Below are positions 21,079 through 30,841 of a stretch of 64,000 nucleotides of DNA, one piece after another (within the stretch, counting starts at the first letter, position 1; each line of letters begins with the position of its first letter). The notes under the pieces were generated by a model. The model had not been told where the DNA came from. It ran no database searches and was given only the letters and a program-made list of their open reading frames with translations. The translations under genes and the position numbers were made by a program. The stretch is from Heyndrickxia coagulans 36D1 (GTDB taxonomy: Bacteria; Bacillota; Bacilli; Bacillales; Bacillaceae_C). Where the stretch lies: positions 2,976,001 to 3,040,000 of the forward strand of contig NC_016023.1 in the NCBI RefSeq assembly GCF_000169195.2, read 5' to 3'.

Positions 21079-21831
21079 ATGCAGCGTTATTTTTTGGATC
21101 GGCCGTATCGCGGTGAGCAGGAAATCCGCCTGAGTGGCGAAAATTACCATCATATCGCGCGCGTCATGAGAATGTCCGTCGGAAGCCGCTTCTATGGTGT
21201 ATTTTCAGATGAAAAGGTGTGCATTTGTGAAATCGGGGAGATTACAGGTGATGCCGTTGTGGCCCGGATTACCGGATGGGAAACCGCTGTAAAAGAGCTT
21301 CCGGTCCATGTGACGGTATCATGCGGACTCCCGAAAGCGGATAAACTGGAATGGATCATCCAAAAGGGAACAGAGCTCGGCGCCTTTCAATTTTTGCCTT
21401 TCCTTGCAGAAAGATCCGTTGTAAAATGGGACACAAAGAAAGAAGCAAAAAAACGCGAACGCTGGCAAAAGATTGCCCAGGAAGCCGCGGAACAGTCGCA
21501 CCGCAGCCACTTGCCCGAAATCAGCCCCCCTGTTTCTTTCCAGCAGCTGATCGAAGAAAGCCATACATATCAATATAAGCTGGTTGCTTTTGAAGAAAAT
21601 GCAAAAGAAGGGGAACAGCACCGGTTTGCGGAATTGTTGTCAAACATGTCGGAAGGCGGCAATGTACTGGCCGTTTTCGGGCCGGAAGGGGGCCTGTCCC
21701 TTGATGAAATCCGCAGGCTTGAAGCAGCCGGATTTGTATCCTGCGGCTTAGGTCCGCGTATTTTGCGGGCGGAGACGGCGCCTTTATATGTACTTTCTGC
21801 CATAAGTTACCATTTTGAATTAATGAGGTGA
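21079..21831 (+). CDS. rsmE: 16S rRNA (uracil1498-N3)-methyltransferase RsmE
   Basis: RsmE is a SPOUT-fold enzyme that methylates N3 of U1498 in 16S rRNA. The 250 residues show an N-terminal PUA-like part (MQRYFLDRP, HHIARVMRM), the middle KADKLEWIIQKGTELG and the knotted C-terminus FGPEGGLSLDEI and LGPRILRAETAPLY. I chose ATG 21079 since family members begin MQRYF; a TTG two codons earlier is in frame. It overlaps the mtaB Shine-Dalgarno region. Confidence 0.94.
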   Translation: MQRYFLDRPYRGEQEIRLSGENYHHIARVMRMSVGSRFYGVFSDEKVCICEIGEITGDAVVARITGWETAVKELPVHVTVSCGLPKADKLEWIIQKGTELGAFQFLPFLAERSVVKWDTKKEAKKRERWQKIAQEAAEQSHRSHLPEISPPVSFQQLIEESHTYQYKLVAFEENAKEGEQHRFAELLSNMSEGGNVLAVFGPEGGLSLDEIRRLEAAGFVSCGLGPRILRAETAPLYVLSAISYHFELMR

Positions 21832-21836
21832 AGAGG

Positions 21837-23189
21837 ATGTCAACCGTAGCATTCCATACATTAGGATGCAAAGTGAACCATTATGAGACGGAAGCCATGT
21901 GGCAGCTGTTTAAAAAAGCGGGCTATGAAAGAACCGACTTTGAAACGAATGCCGATGTCTACGTGATCAATACCTGCACGGTCACCAATACAGGAGACAA
22001 AAAGAGCCGCCAGGTCATCCGCCGGGCAGTCCGGCAAAACCCAGACGCCGTAGTTTGTGTGACCGGCTGTTATGCGCAAACATCGCCGGGCGAGATCCTC
22101 GAAATTCCCGGTGTCGATGTTGTTGTCGGCACACAGGACCGCACCAAAATGCTCGGGTATATTGAACAGTACCTGAAAGAGCGCAAACCGGTCAATGCTG
22201 TGAAAAATATTATGAAAAACCGTGTGTATGAAGAAATGGAAGTGCCGTATTTTACCGACCGGCACCGGGCTTCCTTGAAAATCCAGGAAGGCTGCAACAA
22301 CTTCTGCACATTTTGCATCATCCCGTGGGCACGCGGCCTGATGCGGTCAAGAGATCCCGAAAAGGTCATCGCGCAAGCCCAAAAGCTTGTCAATGCAGGC
22401 TATAAAGAACTGGTTTTAACCGGCATTCATACGGGCGGCTACGGCCAGGACTTAAAAGATTACAATCTTGCAATGCTGCTAAAGGACCTGGAGGAAAAAG
22501 TGCAGGGGCTGAAACGCGTCCGCATTTCGTCCATTGAAGCCAGCCAGCTGACGGATGAAGTGATTGACGTGATTAAACATTCGAAAGTCGTTGTCCGCCA
22601 TATGCATGTTCCGATCCAGTCCGGTTCTGACACGGTGCTGAAAAGAATGCGCCGAAAATATACGATGGACCAGTTCGCGGAACGGATTACCAAATTGAAA
22701 GAAGCATTGCCGGGTCTTGCACTGACTTCTGATGTCATCGTCGGCTTCCCGGGTGAAACGGAAGAAGAGTTTATGGAAACATACAATTTCATAAAAGAAC
22801 ACCGGTTTGCGGAACTCCATGTTTTCCCGTACTCGCCTAGGACAGGCACGCCTGCTGCCAGAATGAAGGACCAGATTGATGAAGAAATCAAAAATGAACG
22901 TGTCCATCGCATGATTGCATTAAGCGACCAGCTGGCAAAAGAATATGCATCCCAATTTGAAAACGAGGTGCTTGAAGTCATTCCGGAAGAGCCGTTCAAA
23001 GAAGATCCGGAAAGCGGGCTGTACGAAGGCTATACAGATAATTACCTGAAAGTCGTTTTCCCGGCCACCCCGGATATGGTTGGAAAACTCGTCAAAGTGA
23101 AAATTACAAAAGCCGGGTATCCTTATAATGAAGCACAGTTCGTCAGAGTGATGGACGATGTCATGCCGGCCGTAAACGAAGCCATGTAA
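21837..23189 (+). CDS. mtaB: tRNA (t6A37)-methylthiotransferase MtaB
   Basis: MtaB is a radical SAM methylthiotransferase that converts t6A37 to ms2t6A in tRNAs reading ANN codons. The 450 residues contain the N-terminal MTTase cluster cysteines (LGCKVNHYE, INTCTVT, VTGCYAQ), the radical SAM motif CNNFCTFC and a C-terminal TRAM domain. I start at ATG 21837, seven bases after GAGGTGAAGAGG, because orthologues begin M-[AS]-T-V-A-F-H-T-L-G-C. Confidence 0.96.
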   Translation: MSTVAFHTLGCKVNHYETEAMWQLFKKAGYERTDFETNADVYVINTCTVTNTGDKKSRQVIRRAVRQNPDAVVCVTGCYAQTSPGEILEIPGVDVVVGTQDRTKMLGYIEQYLKERKPVNAVKNIMKNRVYEEMEVPYFTDRHRASLKIQEGCNNFCTFCIIPWARGLMRSRDPEKVIAQAQKLVNAGYKELVLTGIHTGGYGQDLKDYNLAMLLKDLEEKVQGLKRVRISSIEASQLTDEVIDVIKHSKVVVRHMHVPIQSGSDTVLKRMRRKYTMDQFAERITKLKEALPGLALTSDVIVGFPGETEEEFMETYNFIKEHRFAELHVFPYSPRTGTPAARMKDQIDEEIKNERVHRMIALSDQLAKEYASQFENEVLEVIPEEPFKEDPESGLYEGYTDNYLKVVFPATPDMVGKLVKVKITKAGYPYNEAQFVRVMDDVMPAVNEAM

Positions 23190-23321
23190 CGAAAAACAAG
23201 ATGGGCCTGTTTGCCCGAAAAGGCGTGCCCGATATAAAGGCAGCCCCCCACAAACAGAATGGCGTTTAAGAGGCCGGGGCAGCTTTCGGATAAAATGCCC
23301 ATCCTTTAAAGCATATGGCAA

Positions 23322-23357
23322 AAACAACCGGGCTTTGGGCCCGGTTGTTTATTTTTT
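23322..23357. terminator. Bidirectional terminator between mtaB and yqeW
   Basis: A 12-bp perfect stem AAACAACCGGGC / GCCCGGTTGTTT is followed by T-rich sequence on the plus strand and overlaps the end of the convergent gene yqeW. The 130 bases between the mtaB stop and the stem hold nothing I recognise. Confidence 0.88.
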
Positions 23358-24272
23358 TCCATGAAAAGCGATGATAAACCGGCCAAATCTTTCGGAAAAG
23401 GGCAAAACAGCCAGTGAGGATAGAAGATTAAACAATAGGCTTGCATGGGCAAGCTGCTGTTCCGGATTAGCCGACAGCATCCGGCAGGTGTCCGCGAGCA
23501 CATGGAGGAAAGGCAAAAACACAAGCGCCCATCCGGCATTCAGCCAGACATGGGTAAATGCCGTCAGCCTTGCTTCCTCTCCGGCCCCGATGCTTGCCAG
23601 AAGACCGGTGATACATGTCCCAATATTGGCCCCGAGCATGATGCTAATCCCGGTTTCAAGCGGGAATACCCCGGCTGCAAGAAAACCCATCGCCATCCCG
23701 ATCGTCACGGTGCTAGACTGGATCGCTGCAGAAAGCAAGATTCCGAGTAAGAAAGCGGACAAGAGGTGGGTATTTAAAACGGTAAACAAATGCTGGACAA
23801 AAGCGGTTTTTGATACCGGCACGGCAAGCTGCTCAAATCCGCGCATCGCCCCGAACACAAGCGAGAGGCCGAACAGAATCATCCCGGCGCTTTTGACGCG
23901 GCCTTTTCCGAAAAAATAGAAAACTGCCCCTGCCCCCAAAAAAGGCAGGCTCAAAGAGGAGAAGTCAAATGTCAGCAATTCAAGTGTGAAAGTCGTGCCA
24001 ATATTTGTGCCCAAAATGATTCCGATCGATTGCGAAAACGTCAGCATTCCGGCAGAAACGAGCCCGACAGTGATGACCATCACGGCGGAGCTGCTTTGTA
24101 AAAGCGCCGTCAAAACCATCCCGAACAGCATCGCGGACAGCGGCCGGCCTGCCAGTTTTTTCAGCATGTTTCCGGCATGGCCGCCGGATAAGGCAAACAG
24201 CCCGGTCCGCAGCCGGTGAATGCCGAATAAAAACGTCACCGTTAACAAAAGAAATGAAAGTAAATAAAGCAT
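23349..24272 (-). CDS. yqeW: Na/Pi-cotransporter family protein YqeW
   Basis: This 307-residue polytopic membrane protein belongs to the Na/Pi-cotransporter II family (PF02690 type). It has two inverted family repeats with the diagnostic QSSSAVMVI (about residue 59) and QSSTVTIGMAMG (about residue 190), each followed by a GANIGT/GTNIGT motif. It probably takes up phosphate or a related anion with sodium; the substrate is inferred. It lacks the PhoU-like cytoplasmic tail of longer relatives. GGGGGGAAGG precedes the ATG. Confidence 0.88.
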   Translation of the reverse strand: MLYLLSFLLLTVTFLFGIHRLRTGLFALSGGHAGNMLKKLAGRPLSAMLFGMVLTALLQSSSAVMVITVGLVSAGMLTFSQSIGIILGTNIGTTFTLELLTFDFSSLSLPFLGAGAVFYFFGKGRVKSAGMILFGLSLVFGAMRGFEQLAVPVSKTAFVQHLFTVLNTHLLSAFLLGILLSAAIQSSTVTIGMAMGFLAAGVFPLETGISIMLGANIGTCITGLLASIGAGEEARLTAFTHVWLNAGWALVFLPFLHVLADTCRMLSANPEQQLAHASLLFNLLSSLAVLPFSERFGRFIIAFHGKK

Positions 24273-24338
24273 GTCCTTCCCCCCGTATGATCATATGGAA
24301 AGGGGAGAAGGAACATGCCTTTTTATTTGGGAATTCAT

Positions 24339-24623
24339 TTAATACAACACACGAAAATCACGGTACTGTTCTTGTTGCTGTAAATAGTCAATATCCATTC
24401 CGGTTACTTTTGCAAAGCGCGACGGCCCTTTTTTCAGCCCGCGGATAAATTGTTCCATCTCTTTTTTCTCGCCTTGCGCCATCACTTCGACAGTGCCATC
24501 GTCTTTGTTGCGGACCCACCCGCATATATTGTATTGTTTTGCCAAAAATTGGGTTTGGTAGCGGAAGCCGACGCCCTGCACCCTTCCTGAAACAATGATA
24601 TGTAGCGTCTCCTGTTGATTCAT
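24339..24623 (-). CDS. acyP: Acylphosphatase
   Basis: Acylphosphatase hydrolyses carboxyl-phosphate bonds of small acyl phosphates. The 94 residues contain the phosphate-binding loop GRVQGVGFR (catalytic Arg) and [13 protein letters not shown] (catalytic Asn), the two essential residues of the family. I start at the ATG at 24623, seven bases after GGAGGG; the frame is open nine codons further. It lies between yqeW and rpsU, where B. subtilis has no acylphosphatase as far as I recall, and may share a transcript with yqeW. Confidence 0.93.
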   Translation of the reverse strand: MNQQETLHIIVSGRVQGVGFRYQTQFLAKQYNICGWVRNKDDGTVEVMAQGEKKEMEQFIRGLKKGPSRFAKVTGMDIDYLQQQEQYRDFRVLY

Positions 24624-24661
24624 CGTCTCCCTCCAATCGTATCCATCCATCTTTGATCTCT

Positions 24662-24670
24662 ATTATACCA
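24662..24670 (-). promoter_or_regulatory. Extended -10 promoter element for acyP
   Basis: On the reverse strand TGGTATAAT gives a consensus -10 with the TGn extension, about 40 bases upstream of the acyP start. No good -35 is seen at 17 bases. Confidence 0.5.
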
Positions 24671-24731
24671 AAAGGAGGAACAGGCGGGGCAAATAAACAA
24701 AAGCCAAATCACGAAAGACAAGGCGCAAATG

Positions 24732-24760
24732 TTGACCGGTTATGGAGGATATTATATAAT
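24732..24760 (+). promoter_or_regulatory. SigA promoter of rpsU-yqeY
   Basis: TTGACC and TATAAT are spaced by 17 bases. The leader of roughly 57 bases contains GGTTGCTCAACC, a small hairpin, before the ribosome-binding site. Confidence 0.88.
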
Positions 24761-24823
24761 AATAAAGTGCACGGGTTGCTCAACCTGACATGTAACCGTT
24801 TGTGTTCGGAGGGAGGGAAAGAA

Positions 24824-25009
24824 ATGTCTAAAACTGTCGTTCGAAAAAACGAGTCGCTTGATGATGCGCTTCGCCGCTTTAAACGTACTGTTTCGAAAAC
24901 CGGAACTTTACAGGAATATAGAAAGCGCGAATTTTACGAAAAACCAAGCGTAAGACGCAAAAAGAAATCAGAAGCTGCTAGAAAAGCTGCTAAAAAACGT
25001 AAGTGGTAA
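24824..25009 (+). CDS. rpsU: 30S ribosomal protein S21
   Basis: Ribosomal protein bS21 sits near the anti-Shine-Dalgarno end of 16S rRNA. The 61 residues begin [19 protein letters not shown] and end in a basic tail ([22 protein letters not shown]), with AAK repeats slightly longer than the B. subtilis tail. GGAGGGAGGG lies before the ATG; the open frame continues upstream but without a ribosome-binding site. Confidence 0.97.
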   Translation: MSKTVVRKNESLDDALRRFKRTVSKTGTLQEYRKREFYEKPSVRRKKKSEAARKAAKKRKW

Positions 25010-25023
25010 GAGAGGGTGGAATG

Positions 25024-25470
25024 ATGAGTCTTCTCGAGCGTTTAAATAGCGATATGAAGCAAGCGATGAAGAACAAAGATAAAGAAAGACTCTCCGTAAT
25101 TCGTATGCTTAAGGCAGCTGTTCAAAACGAAGCGATCAGGCTCGGAAAAGACGGTTTGACGAATGATGAAGAGTTAACAGTCCTTTCTCGCGAAGTAAAG
25201 CAACGGAAAGACTCCCTCCAAGAATTTAAAAATGCAGGTCGCAGTGACCTTGTTGAAAAAGTCCAAAACGAATTGGCATATGTGAACGCATATTTGCCGG
25301 AGCAGCTTTCTGAAGACGAAGTGCGTGAAATTGTCCGGCAGACCATTGAAGAAGTGCATGCCGGGTCAAAAGCTGATTTCGGAAAAGTCATGGGAGCCGT
25401 CATGCCAAAAGTAAAAGGCAGAGCTGACGGTACGGTTGTGAGAAATATTGTGCAGCAGCAATTATCCTGA
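25024..25470 (+). CDS. yqeY: GatB/YqeY family protein
   Basis: This 148-residue protein is a free-standing version of the GatB/YqeY tRNA-binding tail domain of glutamyl-tRNA amidotransferases. It begins [21 protein letters not shown] and ends with the [17 protein letters not shown] motif common to GatB tails. Its exact role is unknown; tRNA binding is inferred from the family. It follows rpsU by 14 bases with AGAGGGTGGA as ribosome-binding site. Confidence 0.93.
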   Translation: MSLLERLNSDMKQAMKNKDKERLSVIRMLKAAVQNEAIRLGKDGLTNDEELTVLSREVKQRKDSLQEFKNAGRSDLVEKVQNELAYVNAYLPEQLSEDEVREIVRQTIEEVHAGSKADFGKVMGAVMPKVKGRADGTVVRNIVQQQLS

Positions 25471-25482
25471 CCTTTCTCATAT

Positions 25483-25514
25483 AAGCCGGAAATCATTATG
25501 ATTTCCGGCTTTTC
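25483..25514 (+). terminator. Terminator after yqeY
   Basis: A perfect 13-bp stem AAGCCGGAAATCA / TGATTTCCGGCTT with a three-base loop is followed by TT and C. Confidence 0.88.
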
Positions 25515-25662
25515 GCTATGTTTTTTGCGCCTCTTTGCCGTATCCTTGAGCAGGAAACGAGGGTTTCCAAACGGCCCTGGACGTTTCGGACAAAAAAACT
25601 GCAAATAAAGTGATGAACCCCTTTTTTGTTTCATAAATATGAGATGAAAGGGGGTTCTTTTT

Positions 25663-25947
25663 ATGGCAAAAAAATGGCGGCAGCATTTGCAAAACTGGAT
25701 GTTACAAAAAATGGACCTTCCGCAGGATGTCATGATGGACCTTCCGAGAATCACGATGATCGGTCAAATCCATATTTATGTTGAGAACCACCGCGGCCTT
25801 TTGACTTTTTCCGATAAAGAAGTCCGGCTGCTTTTAAAAAACGGGCAGCTGTTAATCAAAGGCCGGTCTTTTGTCATCAAAACGATCTTGCCCGAAGAAA
25901 TTTTACTGGAAGGCAAAATAGATGAAGTGTTGTATTTGAACGGATAG
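25663..25947 (+). CDS. yqfC: Sporulation protein YqfC
   Basis: The 94-residue protein is a YabP/YqfC-family member: LPRITMIGQIHIYVENHRGLL, then VRLLLKNGQLLIKGRSFVIKTI and a final EVLYLNG. In B. subtilis it is a mother-cell (SigE) gene paired with yqfD; its biochemical role is unknown. GAAAGGGGG precedes the ATG. It sits 12 bases before yqfD. The upstream sequence has CATAAATA as a weak candidate SigE -10 but no convincing -35. Confidence 0.88.
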   Translation: MAKKWRQHLQNWMLQKMDLPQDVMMDLPRITMIGQIHIYVENHRGLLTFSDKEVRLLLKNGQLLIKGRSFVIKTILPEEILLEGKIDEVLYLNG

Positions 25948-25959
25948 GGGTGGCTATGG

Positions 25960-27153
25960 TTGAAAAATCATTGGGTAACTTTTTTACAGGGGTCGGTGGC
26001 TGTAAAAATTGAGGGAAAAGGGATCGAACGTTTTATCAACCAGCTGACAAGGGCCGGCCTCGCTGTTTGGAATGTCAGGCGGCAGGGCACTATGGCCGTC
26101 ACGTTCGAATTGCGCCTTTCAGACATTCACCAGCTCAGAAAAGCAGTAAGGGGACAAGATTTGCATGTCCGCTTTTTAAGGGGGCGCGGCGTTCCTTTTT
26201 TATGGAAAAGGACGCTGAAAAACGCCGGATTCCTGTTCGGTTTTTTTCTCTTTCTTGCCGTGATCACGGTGCTTTCCAACATGGTTTGGGGCGTGGAGAT
26301 CAAAGGTGCAACACCAAAAACCGAGCACGAAATCCGCAAACAATTGGACAAACTGGGTATTCAAACAGGGCATTCACAGTTTTTTCTCGATGATATTGAA
26401 ACCATCCAGCGCAAGCTGACAAACAATCTTCCGGACGTGACATGGGTCGGCGTGGAGCTGCGCGGGACAACCTATCATTTTACCGTTGTGGAGAAAAACA
26501 TGCCGGAACCGGTGAAACATCCGGGCCCACAGCATCTTGTCGCTTCACAGAAAGCAGTGGTGGAAAATATGTTTGTTGAAAAAGGTAAGCCGGTTGTAAA
26601 AATTAACCAGTATGTGAAAAAAGGCCAGCTGCTTGTTTCCGGTGTCATTGGGAATGATAAAGAAAAATACCCTGTGGCAGCCAAAGGGAAAGTATACGGA
26701 AAAACGTGGTATAAAACGGCGGTTGAACTTCCGCTTTCCTCTCGTTTTCAAGTCTACACCGGCAATGCAGCCCAAAAATATTATATTGGAATCGGGTCGA
26801 TGAAGCTGCACGTATGGGGCTTCCGGAACCCCCGTTTTAAACAGTACCGGACATCGGAAGAAGCAGAAAAAGTCAAGTTTTTAAAATGGACATTGCCGAT
26901 CCGCTTTATCAGGGAAACGGTCCGTGAGAAAGAAGAGCGGGACAGAAATTATACCAAAAAAGAGGCCGAAGCAGAAGCAAAAAAATTAGCAAGGCAGGAT
27001 TTGCACAAAAAACTGCCAAAAGAAGCAACCGTTACGGATGAATATGTTTTGCAAGAACATGTCCGCAATGGTACATTAAAAATGATGATTTATTATGAAG
27101 TAGTAGAAAATATCGCAATCGCAAAACCAATTGCTCAAGGAGACTTAGAATGA
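25960..27153 (+). CDS. yqfD: Sporulation protein YqfD
   Basis: This 397-residue membrane protein of the YqfD family has an N-terminal cytoplasmic domain, one transmembrane helix at about residues 89-109 and a large outer domain with repeated VVEKNMPEP and GQLLVSGVIGND stretches. Orthologues are needed for normal sporulation in some Bacillus. I start at TTG 25960, following AGGGGTGG; orthologues begin M-K-N-x-W. It overlaps phoH by four bases. Confidence 0.9.
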   Translation: MKNHWVTFLQGSVAVKIEGKGIERFINQLTRAGLAVWNVRRQGTMAVTFELRLSDIHQLRKAVRGQDLHVRFLRGRGVPFLWKRTLKNAGFLFGFFLFLAVITVLSNMVWGVEIKGATPKTEHEIRKQLDKLGIQTGHSQFFLDDIETIQRKLTNNLPDVTWVGVELRGTTYHFTVVEKNMPEPVKHPGPQHLVASQKAVVENMFVEKGKPVVKINQYVKKGQLLVSGVIGNDKEKYPVAAKGKVYGKTWYKTAVELPLSSRFQVYTGNAAQKYYIGIGSMKLHVWGFRNPRFKQYRTSEEAEKVKFLKWTLPIRFIRETVREKEERDRNYTKKEAEAEAKKLARQDLHKKLPKEATVTDEYVLQEHVRNGTLKMMIYYEVVENIAIAKPIAQGDLE

Positions 27154-28103
27154 CAGAAGAAAGTACGGCAAAACTTCAATTGGAGAATACAAACGAAGCA
27201 GTGCTTTTATTCGGCATTTCCGACCATCATTTGAAAATGCTTGAGGATGCCTACGGGGTCCACATCCTCACCCGCGGCGAAACGATCCAGGCAAGCGGCA
27301 AAGAAGATGCGGCACAAAGGGTGATCGCCGTCATGTCCGAACTGCTTGGTTTGATTAAAAAAGGCATCCCGATCAGCGGGCGCGATGTGCTTTACGCTGT
27401 CGAAATGGAAAAAAAGGGCCATCTTGAATATTTGGCAAGCCTGTACGAAGAAGAAATTGCCCGGAATGCGAAAGGGAAAGCGATCCGGATCAAGACATTC
27501 GGGCAGCGCGACTATATCCAGGCAATCCGCCATCATGACCTTGTGTTCGGCATCGGCCCGGCCGGAACGGGAAAAACGTATTTGGCCGTTGTCATGGCGG
27601 TAAATGCTTTAAAAAATGGCGAAGTAAAACGGATTATTTTAACCCGCCCGGCTGTTGAAGCGGGGGAAAGCCTCGGGTTTTTGCCGGGGGATTTGAAGGA
27701 AAAAGTCGATCCGTATTTGCGCCCGCTCTATGATGCATTAAACGATGTGCTCGGCGCGGAGCATACACAGCGCCTGATTGAAAGGGAAACAATCGAAATT
27801 GCCCCGCTTGCCTATATGCGCGGGCGCACGCTTGATGATGCGTTCGTCATTCTCGATGAAGCGCAGAATACGACACAGGCACAAATGAAAATGTTTCTAA
27901 CGCGCCTCGGTTTTCACTCTAAAATGGTGATTACAGGGGACAGAACGCAGATTGACCTGCCAAAAGGCGCGGAATCCGGCCTTTTGACGGCTGAAAGAGT
28001 ACTGGAGAAAGTCCGCGGCATTTCATTCGTCTATCTGGAAGAAAGTGATGTCGTTCGCCACCCGCTTGTTGCGAAAATTATCGAAGCTTATCAAAGCGCA
28101 TAA
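27150..28103 (+). CDS. phoH: PhoH family ATPase
   Basis: The 317-residue P-loop protein has Walker A GPAGTGKTYLA near residue 137, Walker B FVILDEAQNTTQ and the ITGDRTQIDLP sensor motif. PhoH-like proteins are predicted RNA helicase/ATPases, and this one is often encoded with ybeY and era (rRNA maturation), as it is here. An N-terminal KH-like segment precedes the ATPase. It overlaps yqfD and is followed by a terminator. Confidence 0.93.
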   Translation: MTEESTAKLQLENTNEAVLLFGISDHHLKMLEDAYGVHILTRGETIQASGKEDAAQRVIAVMSELLGLIKKGIPISGRDVLYAVEMEKKGHLEYLASLYEEEIARNAKGKAIRIKTFGQRDYIQAIRHHDLVFGIGPAGTGKTYLAVVMAVNALKNGEVKRIILTRPAVEAGESLGFLPGDLKEKVDPYLRPLYDALNDVLGAEHTQRLIERETIEIAPLAYMRGRTLDDAFVILDEAQNTTQAQMKMFLTRLGFHSKMVITGDRTQIDLPKGAESGLLTAERVLEKVRGISFVYLEESDVVRHPLVAKIIEAYQSA

Positions 28104-28130
28104 CCCGGGCCGTGGCACCCGGGTTGTTTT
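28102..28130 (+). terminator. Terminator after phoH
   Basis: AACCCGGG and CCCGGGTT form a perfect stem with an eight-base loop, followed by GTTTT. Confidence 0.8.
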
Positions 28131-28206
28131 GCCATGCATTTTTTCCAGAAAACTGATATGATGGTACCGTTAAGAGCGATTGCAAAAGGCGGTGTACGAA
28201 AAGCAA

Positions 28207-30336
28207 ATGAAAATTCCCGGGCAAATGGGCAGGTTGCGGATGATGTTAAGCTTTAAATGGTTTACATTCGTGATCCTGTTTTTACTGGCCCTTATTTTAT
28301 TCGGCATTTTTTATCCGAACATCAGGCCACAGACGTATGATATTAAGTTATTTTCAGTTGCGAACAATACGATCCGTTCTCCAAAAACGATCGTCGATGA
28401 TGAAAAAACAAAAGAAGAAAAACAGCTGGCGGCCGCCAGTGTTGCGAAAGTCTATACGTTTGACAGCGGCCTGGCACAAAACCGGGTTTCGCTGATGGAT
28501 TCGATTTTTGACGTTGCAGAAGAAGTGAACGCGGAATATAAAAATAAAAAACACGGCGGAAAAAACAGCAGCGGGCTGCAGGAAGAGAAGCTGGCAAAAT
28601 TGAAGGAAATATTGTCTGAAAATGTGTCCGGCAATGTGACCGGTTCGATTTCCGACACAAGTTTTCGCGCGCTTTTGTCCGCTACCCCGGATGAATTGAA
28701 AGCGGCAAGAAACATTGTCGAAACGAATGTCAATGAGGCACTTAGCCAAAAAGTGACAGAAAACAATGCGGCTGAAGCCAAAAGCCGGGTGGCCTCGCAA
28801 ATCGAAAGGTCGGGGTTAAAAGCGGGTATCCGGAATGCTGCGTCCGAGCTTGGTCAATATGCGATCGTGCCCAATTATGTGTACGATGCAAAGCTGACGG
28901 AAAAAAGAAGGCAGCAGGCGAGGGATAACGTTGAACCGGTGAAAATCCTGCAGGGACAGGTTATCGTCCAGGAAGGGCATCTGATCGACCGGGAAACTTA
29001 CCGCGAACTCCAGCTGCTCGGGCTGTTAAAAAGCAGCGGATCGGTTAAGCCGTATATCGGATTGGCTTTATTTGCCTTTTTTGCATCTGGCGTTTTGTAC
29101 CTCTATACGAGCCGGATGCGCGCAACGGAAGAAGAAAAGCAAAACCGGCTTGTCATGGCCGGGCTGATTCTTGTCATCGCCCTGGCATTGATGAAGCTGG
29201 CGGGTATTTTAACCCATCTTGAGATTCCGGGTATCGAATACGCTTATCCGGCCGCAATGGCGCCGCTGCTCGCTCGGATTTTGCTCAGGGACCGTTCCGC
29301 ATTTTTGCTTTCAGCCCTGCTTGCCGCTTGTGCGAGCATCGAATTTCATGGCGACATTGCAGATACATTTAACGCCGAGATGGTTGTATACGCGCTTATT
29401 ACAGGGACAGGGGGCATTTTGCTTTTACCGAAACGGCCGGAGCGCACCCGGTTGTTTCAAACCGGGATTTTTGCAGCGCTATTGAATGTGCTTGCCGTCT
29501 GTGTCATCTATTTTTTGAATGCCGGCCAAATCGTAAAAGCGGACTTTTTATATACCCTTTTATTTGCGTTTCTTTCCGGCATTTTGTCCGCTGTGTTCGT
29601 GATGGGGCTGCAGCCGTTTTTTGAAGCAGCGTTCGGCATTTTGTCGCCGATCCGCCTTGTGGAGCTGTCCAATCCGAACCACCCGCTTTTGAAAAAGATT
29701 TTAACGGAAGCACCGGGCACGTATCACCATAGCCTGATGGTTGCCAATCTTGCCGAAGCGGCTTGTGAAGCGATCGGGGCGAACGGCCTCCTTGCCAGGG
29801 TCGGCAGTTATTATCATGATATCGGGAAAACAAAACGGCCCGCATTTTTTATCGAAAACCAGCTGAACGTCCCGAATCCGCATGACCGCCTTTCGCCTGA
29901 AACAAGCAGGGACATTATTATTGCCCATGCGAAAGACGGGTCGGAAACATTGAAAAAATATAAGCTGCCGAAAGCCTTTTCGGATATTGCCGAACAACAT
30001 CACGGCACGACTTTGCTGCAGTATTTTTACCATAAGGCAAAAGCGCAAAACCCGGATGTAAAAGAAGAAGCGTTCCGTTACCCAGGTCCAAAGCCGCAGA
30101 CGAAAGAAGCGGCTGTCATCAATATTGCGGACAGCGTGGAAGCGGCTGTCCGGTCCATGAACCATCCGACGCCCGATGATATTCAAAATTTAGTCGGCAA
30201 TATTGTGCAAGGGCGGATCATGGATGGGCAATTTAATGAATGTGACATTACTTTGAAAGAACTGGAGACCGTTAAACGCACGCTTTGCGAGACGCTTAAC
30301 GGCATCTTTCATTCAAGGATCCAGTATCCGAAATAA
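28207..30336 (+). CDS. pgpH: Cyclic-di-AMP phosphodiesterase PgpH (7TM-HD)
   Basis: PgpH degrades c-di-AMP to pApA. The protein has an N-terminal membrane helix, a large extracytoplasmic domain (about 40-280), a cluster of seven transmembrane helices (about 285-480) and a cytoplasmic HD domain with [13 protein letters not shown] and [11 protein letters not shown] plus EQHHGT. All HD metal ligands are visible. ATG 28207 gives 709 residues, close to the family length, but AAAGGCGG is 14 bases away; TTG 28180 or GTG 28192 remain possible starts. Confidence 0.92.
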   Translation: MKIPGQMGRLRMMLSFKWFTFVILFLLALILFGIFYPNIRPQTYDIKLFSVANNTIRSPKTIVDDEKTKEEKQLAAASVAKVYTFDSGLAQNRVSLMDSIFDVAEEVNAEYKNKKHGGKNSSGLQEEKLAKLKEILSENVSGNVTGSISDTSFRALLSATPDELKAARNIVETNVNEALSQKVTENNAAEAKSRVASQIERSGLKAGIRNAASELGQYAIVPNYVYDAKLTEKRRQQARDNVEPVKILQGQVIVQEGHLIDRETYRELQLLGLLKSSGSVKPYIGLALFAFFASGVLYLYTSRMRATEEEKQNRLVMAGLILVIALALMKLAGILTHLEIPGIEYAYPAAMAPLLARILLRDRSAFLLSALLAACASIEFHGDIADTFNAEMVVYALITGTGGILLLPKRPERTRLFQTGIFAALLNVLAVCVIYFLNAGQIVKADFLYTLLFAFLSGILSAVFVMGLQPFFEAAFGILSPIRLVELSNPNHPLLKKILTEAPGTYHHSLMVANLAEAACEAIGANGLLARVGSYYHDIGKTKRPAFFIENQLNVPNPHDRLSPETSRDIIIAHAKDGSETLKKYKLPKAFSDIAEQHHGTTLLQYFYHKAKAQNPDVKEEAFRYPGPKPQTKEAAVINIADSVEAAVRSMNHPTPDDIQNLVGNIVQGRIMDGQFNECDITLKELETVKRTLCETLNGIFHSRIQYPK

Positions 30337-30370
30337 GGATCCCGTAAAAATAAGAAAAAGGATGGCTGAC

Positions 30371-30841
30371 ATGACATTATCACTCGATATGATGGATGAA
30401 ACAAATGAGCTTGAAGCGGAGCATCTCGAGCTTGTCCGGACATTGCTCGATTATGCTGCCCGTCAGGAAGGGGTGGAGGACGGCACCGAGTTGTCGGTAA
30501 CGTTTACGGATAATGAAGGGATCCGCGAAATCAACCGCGATTACCGCGGCAAAGACCAGCCGACCGATGTCATTTCGTTCGCGCTTGAAGAAATGGGGGA
30601 AGGGGAGATCGAAATTACTGGTGCAGAAATACCGCGCGTACTCGGGGATATCATTATTTCCGTGCCGCGGGCAAGGGAGCAGGCCGAAGAGTACGGGCAC
30701 TCGTTTGAAAGGGAACTCGGCTTTTTGGCGGTTCACGGATTTCTTCACCTGCTCGGCTATGACCATATGACAAAAGAAGATGAAACGGAAATGTTCGGGC
30801 GCCAAAACGAGATCCTCGATCGCTATGGACTTAAACGATAA
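30371..30841 (+). CDS. ybeY: Endoribonuclease / rRNA maturation factor YbeY
   Basis: YbeY is a metal-dependent RNase involved in 16S rRNA 3' end maturation and ribosome quality control. The 156 residues include [19 protein letters not shown] and the zinc triad motif [12 protein letters not shown] prefer ATG 30371 over 30362, which lies directly on the AAAAAGG ribosome-binding site. It overlaps dgkA by 17 bases. Confidence 0.94.
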   Translation: MTLSLDMMDETNELEAEHLELVRTLLDYAARQEGVEDGTELSVTFTDNEGIREINRDYRGKDQPTDVISFALEEMGEGEIEITGAEIPRVLGDIIISVPRAREQAEEYGHSFERELGFLAVHGFLHLLGYDHMTKEDETEMFGRQNEILDRYGLKR

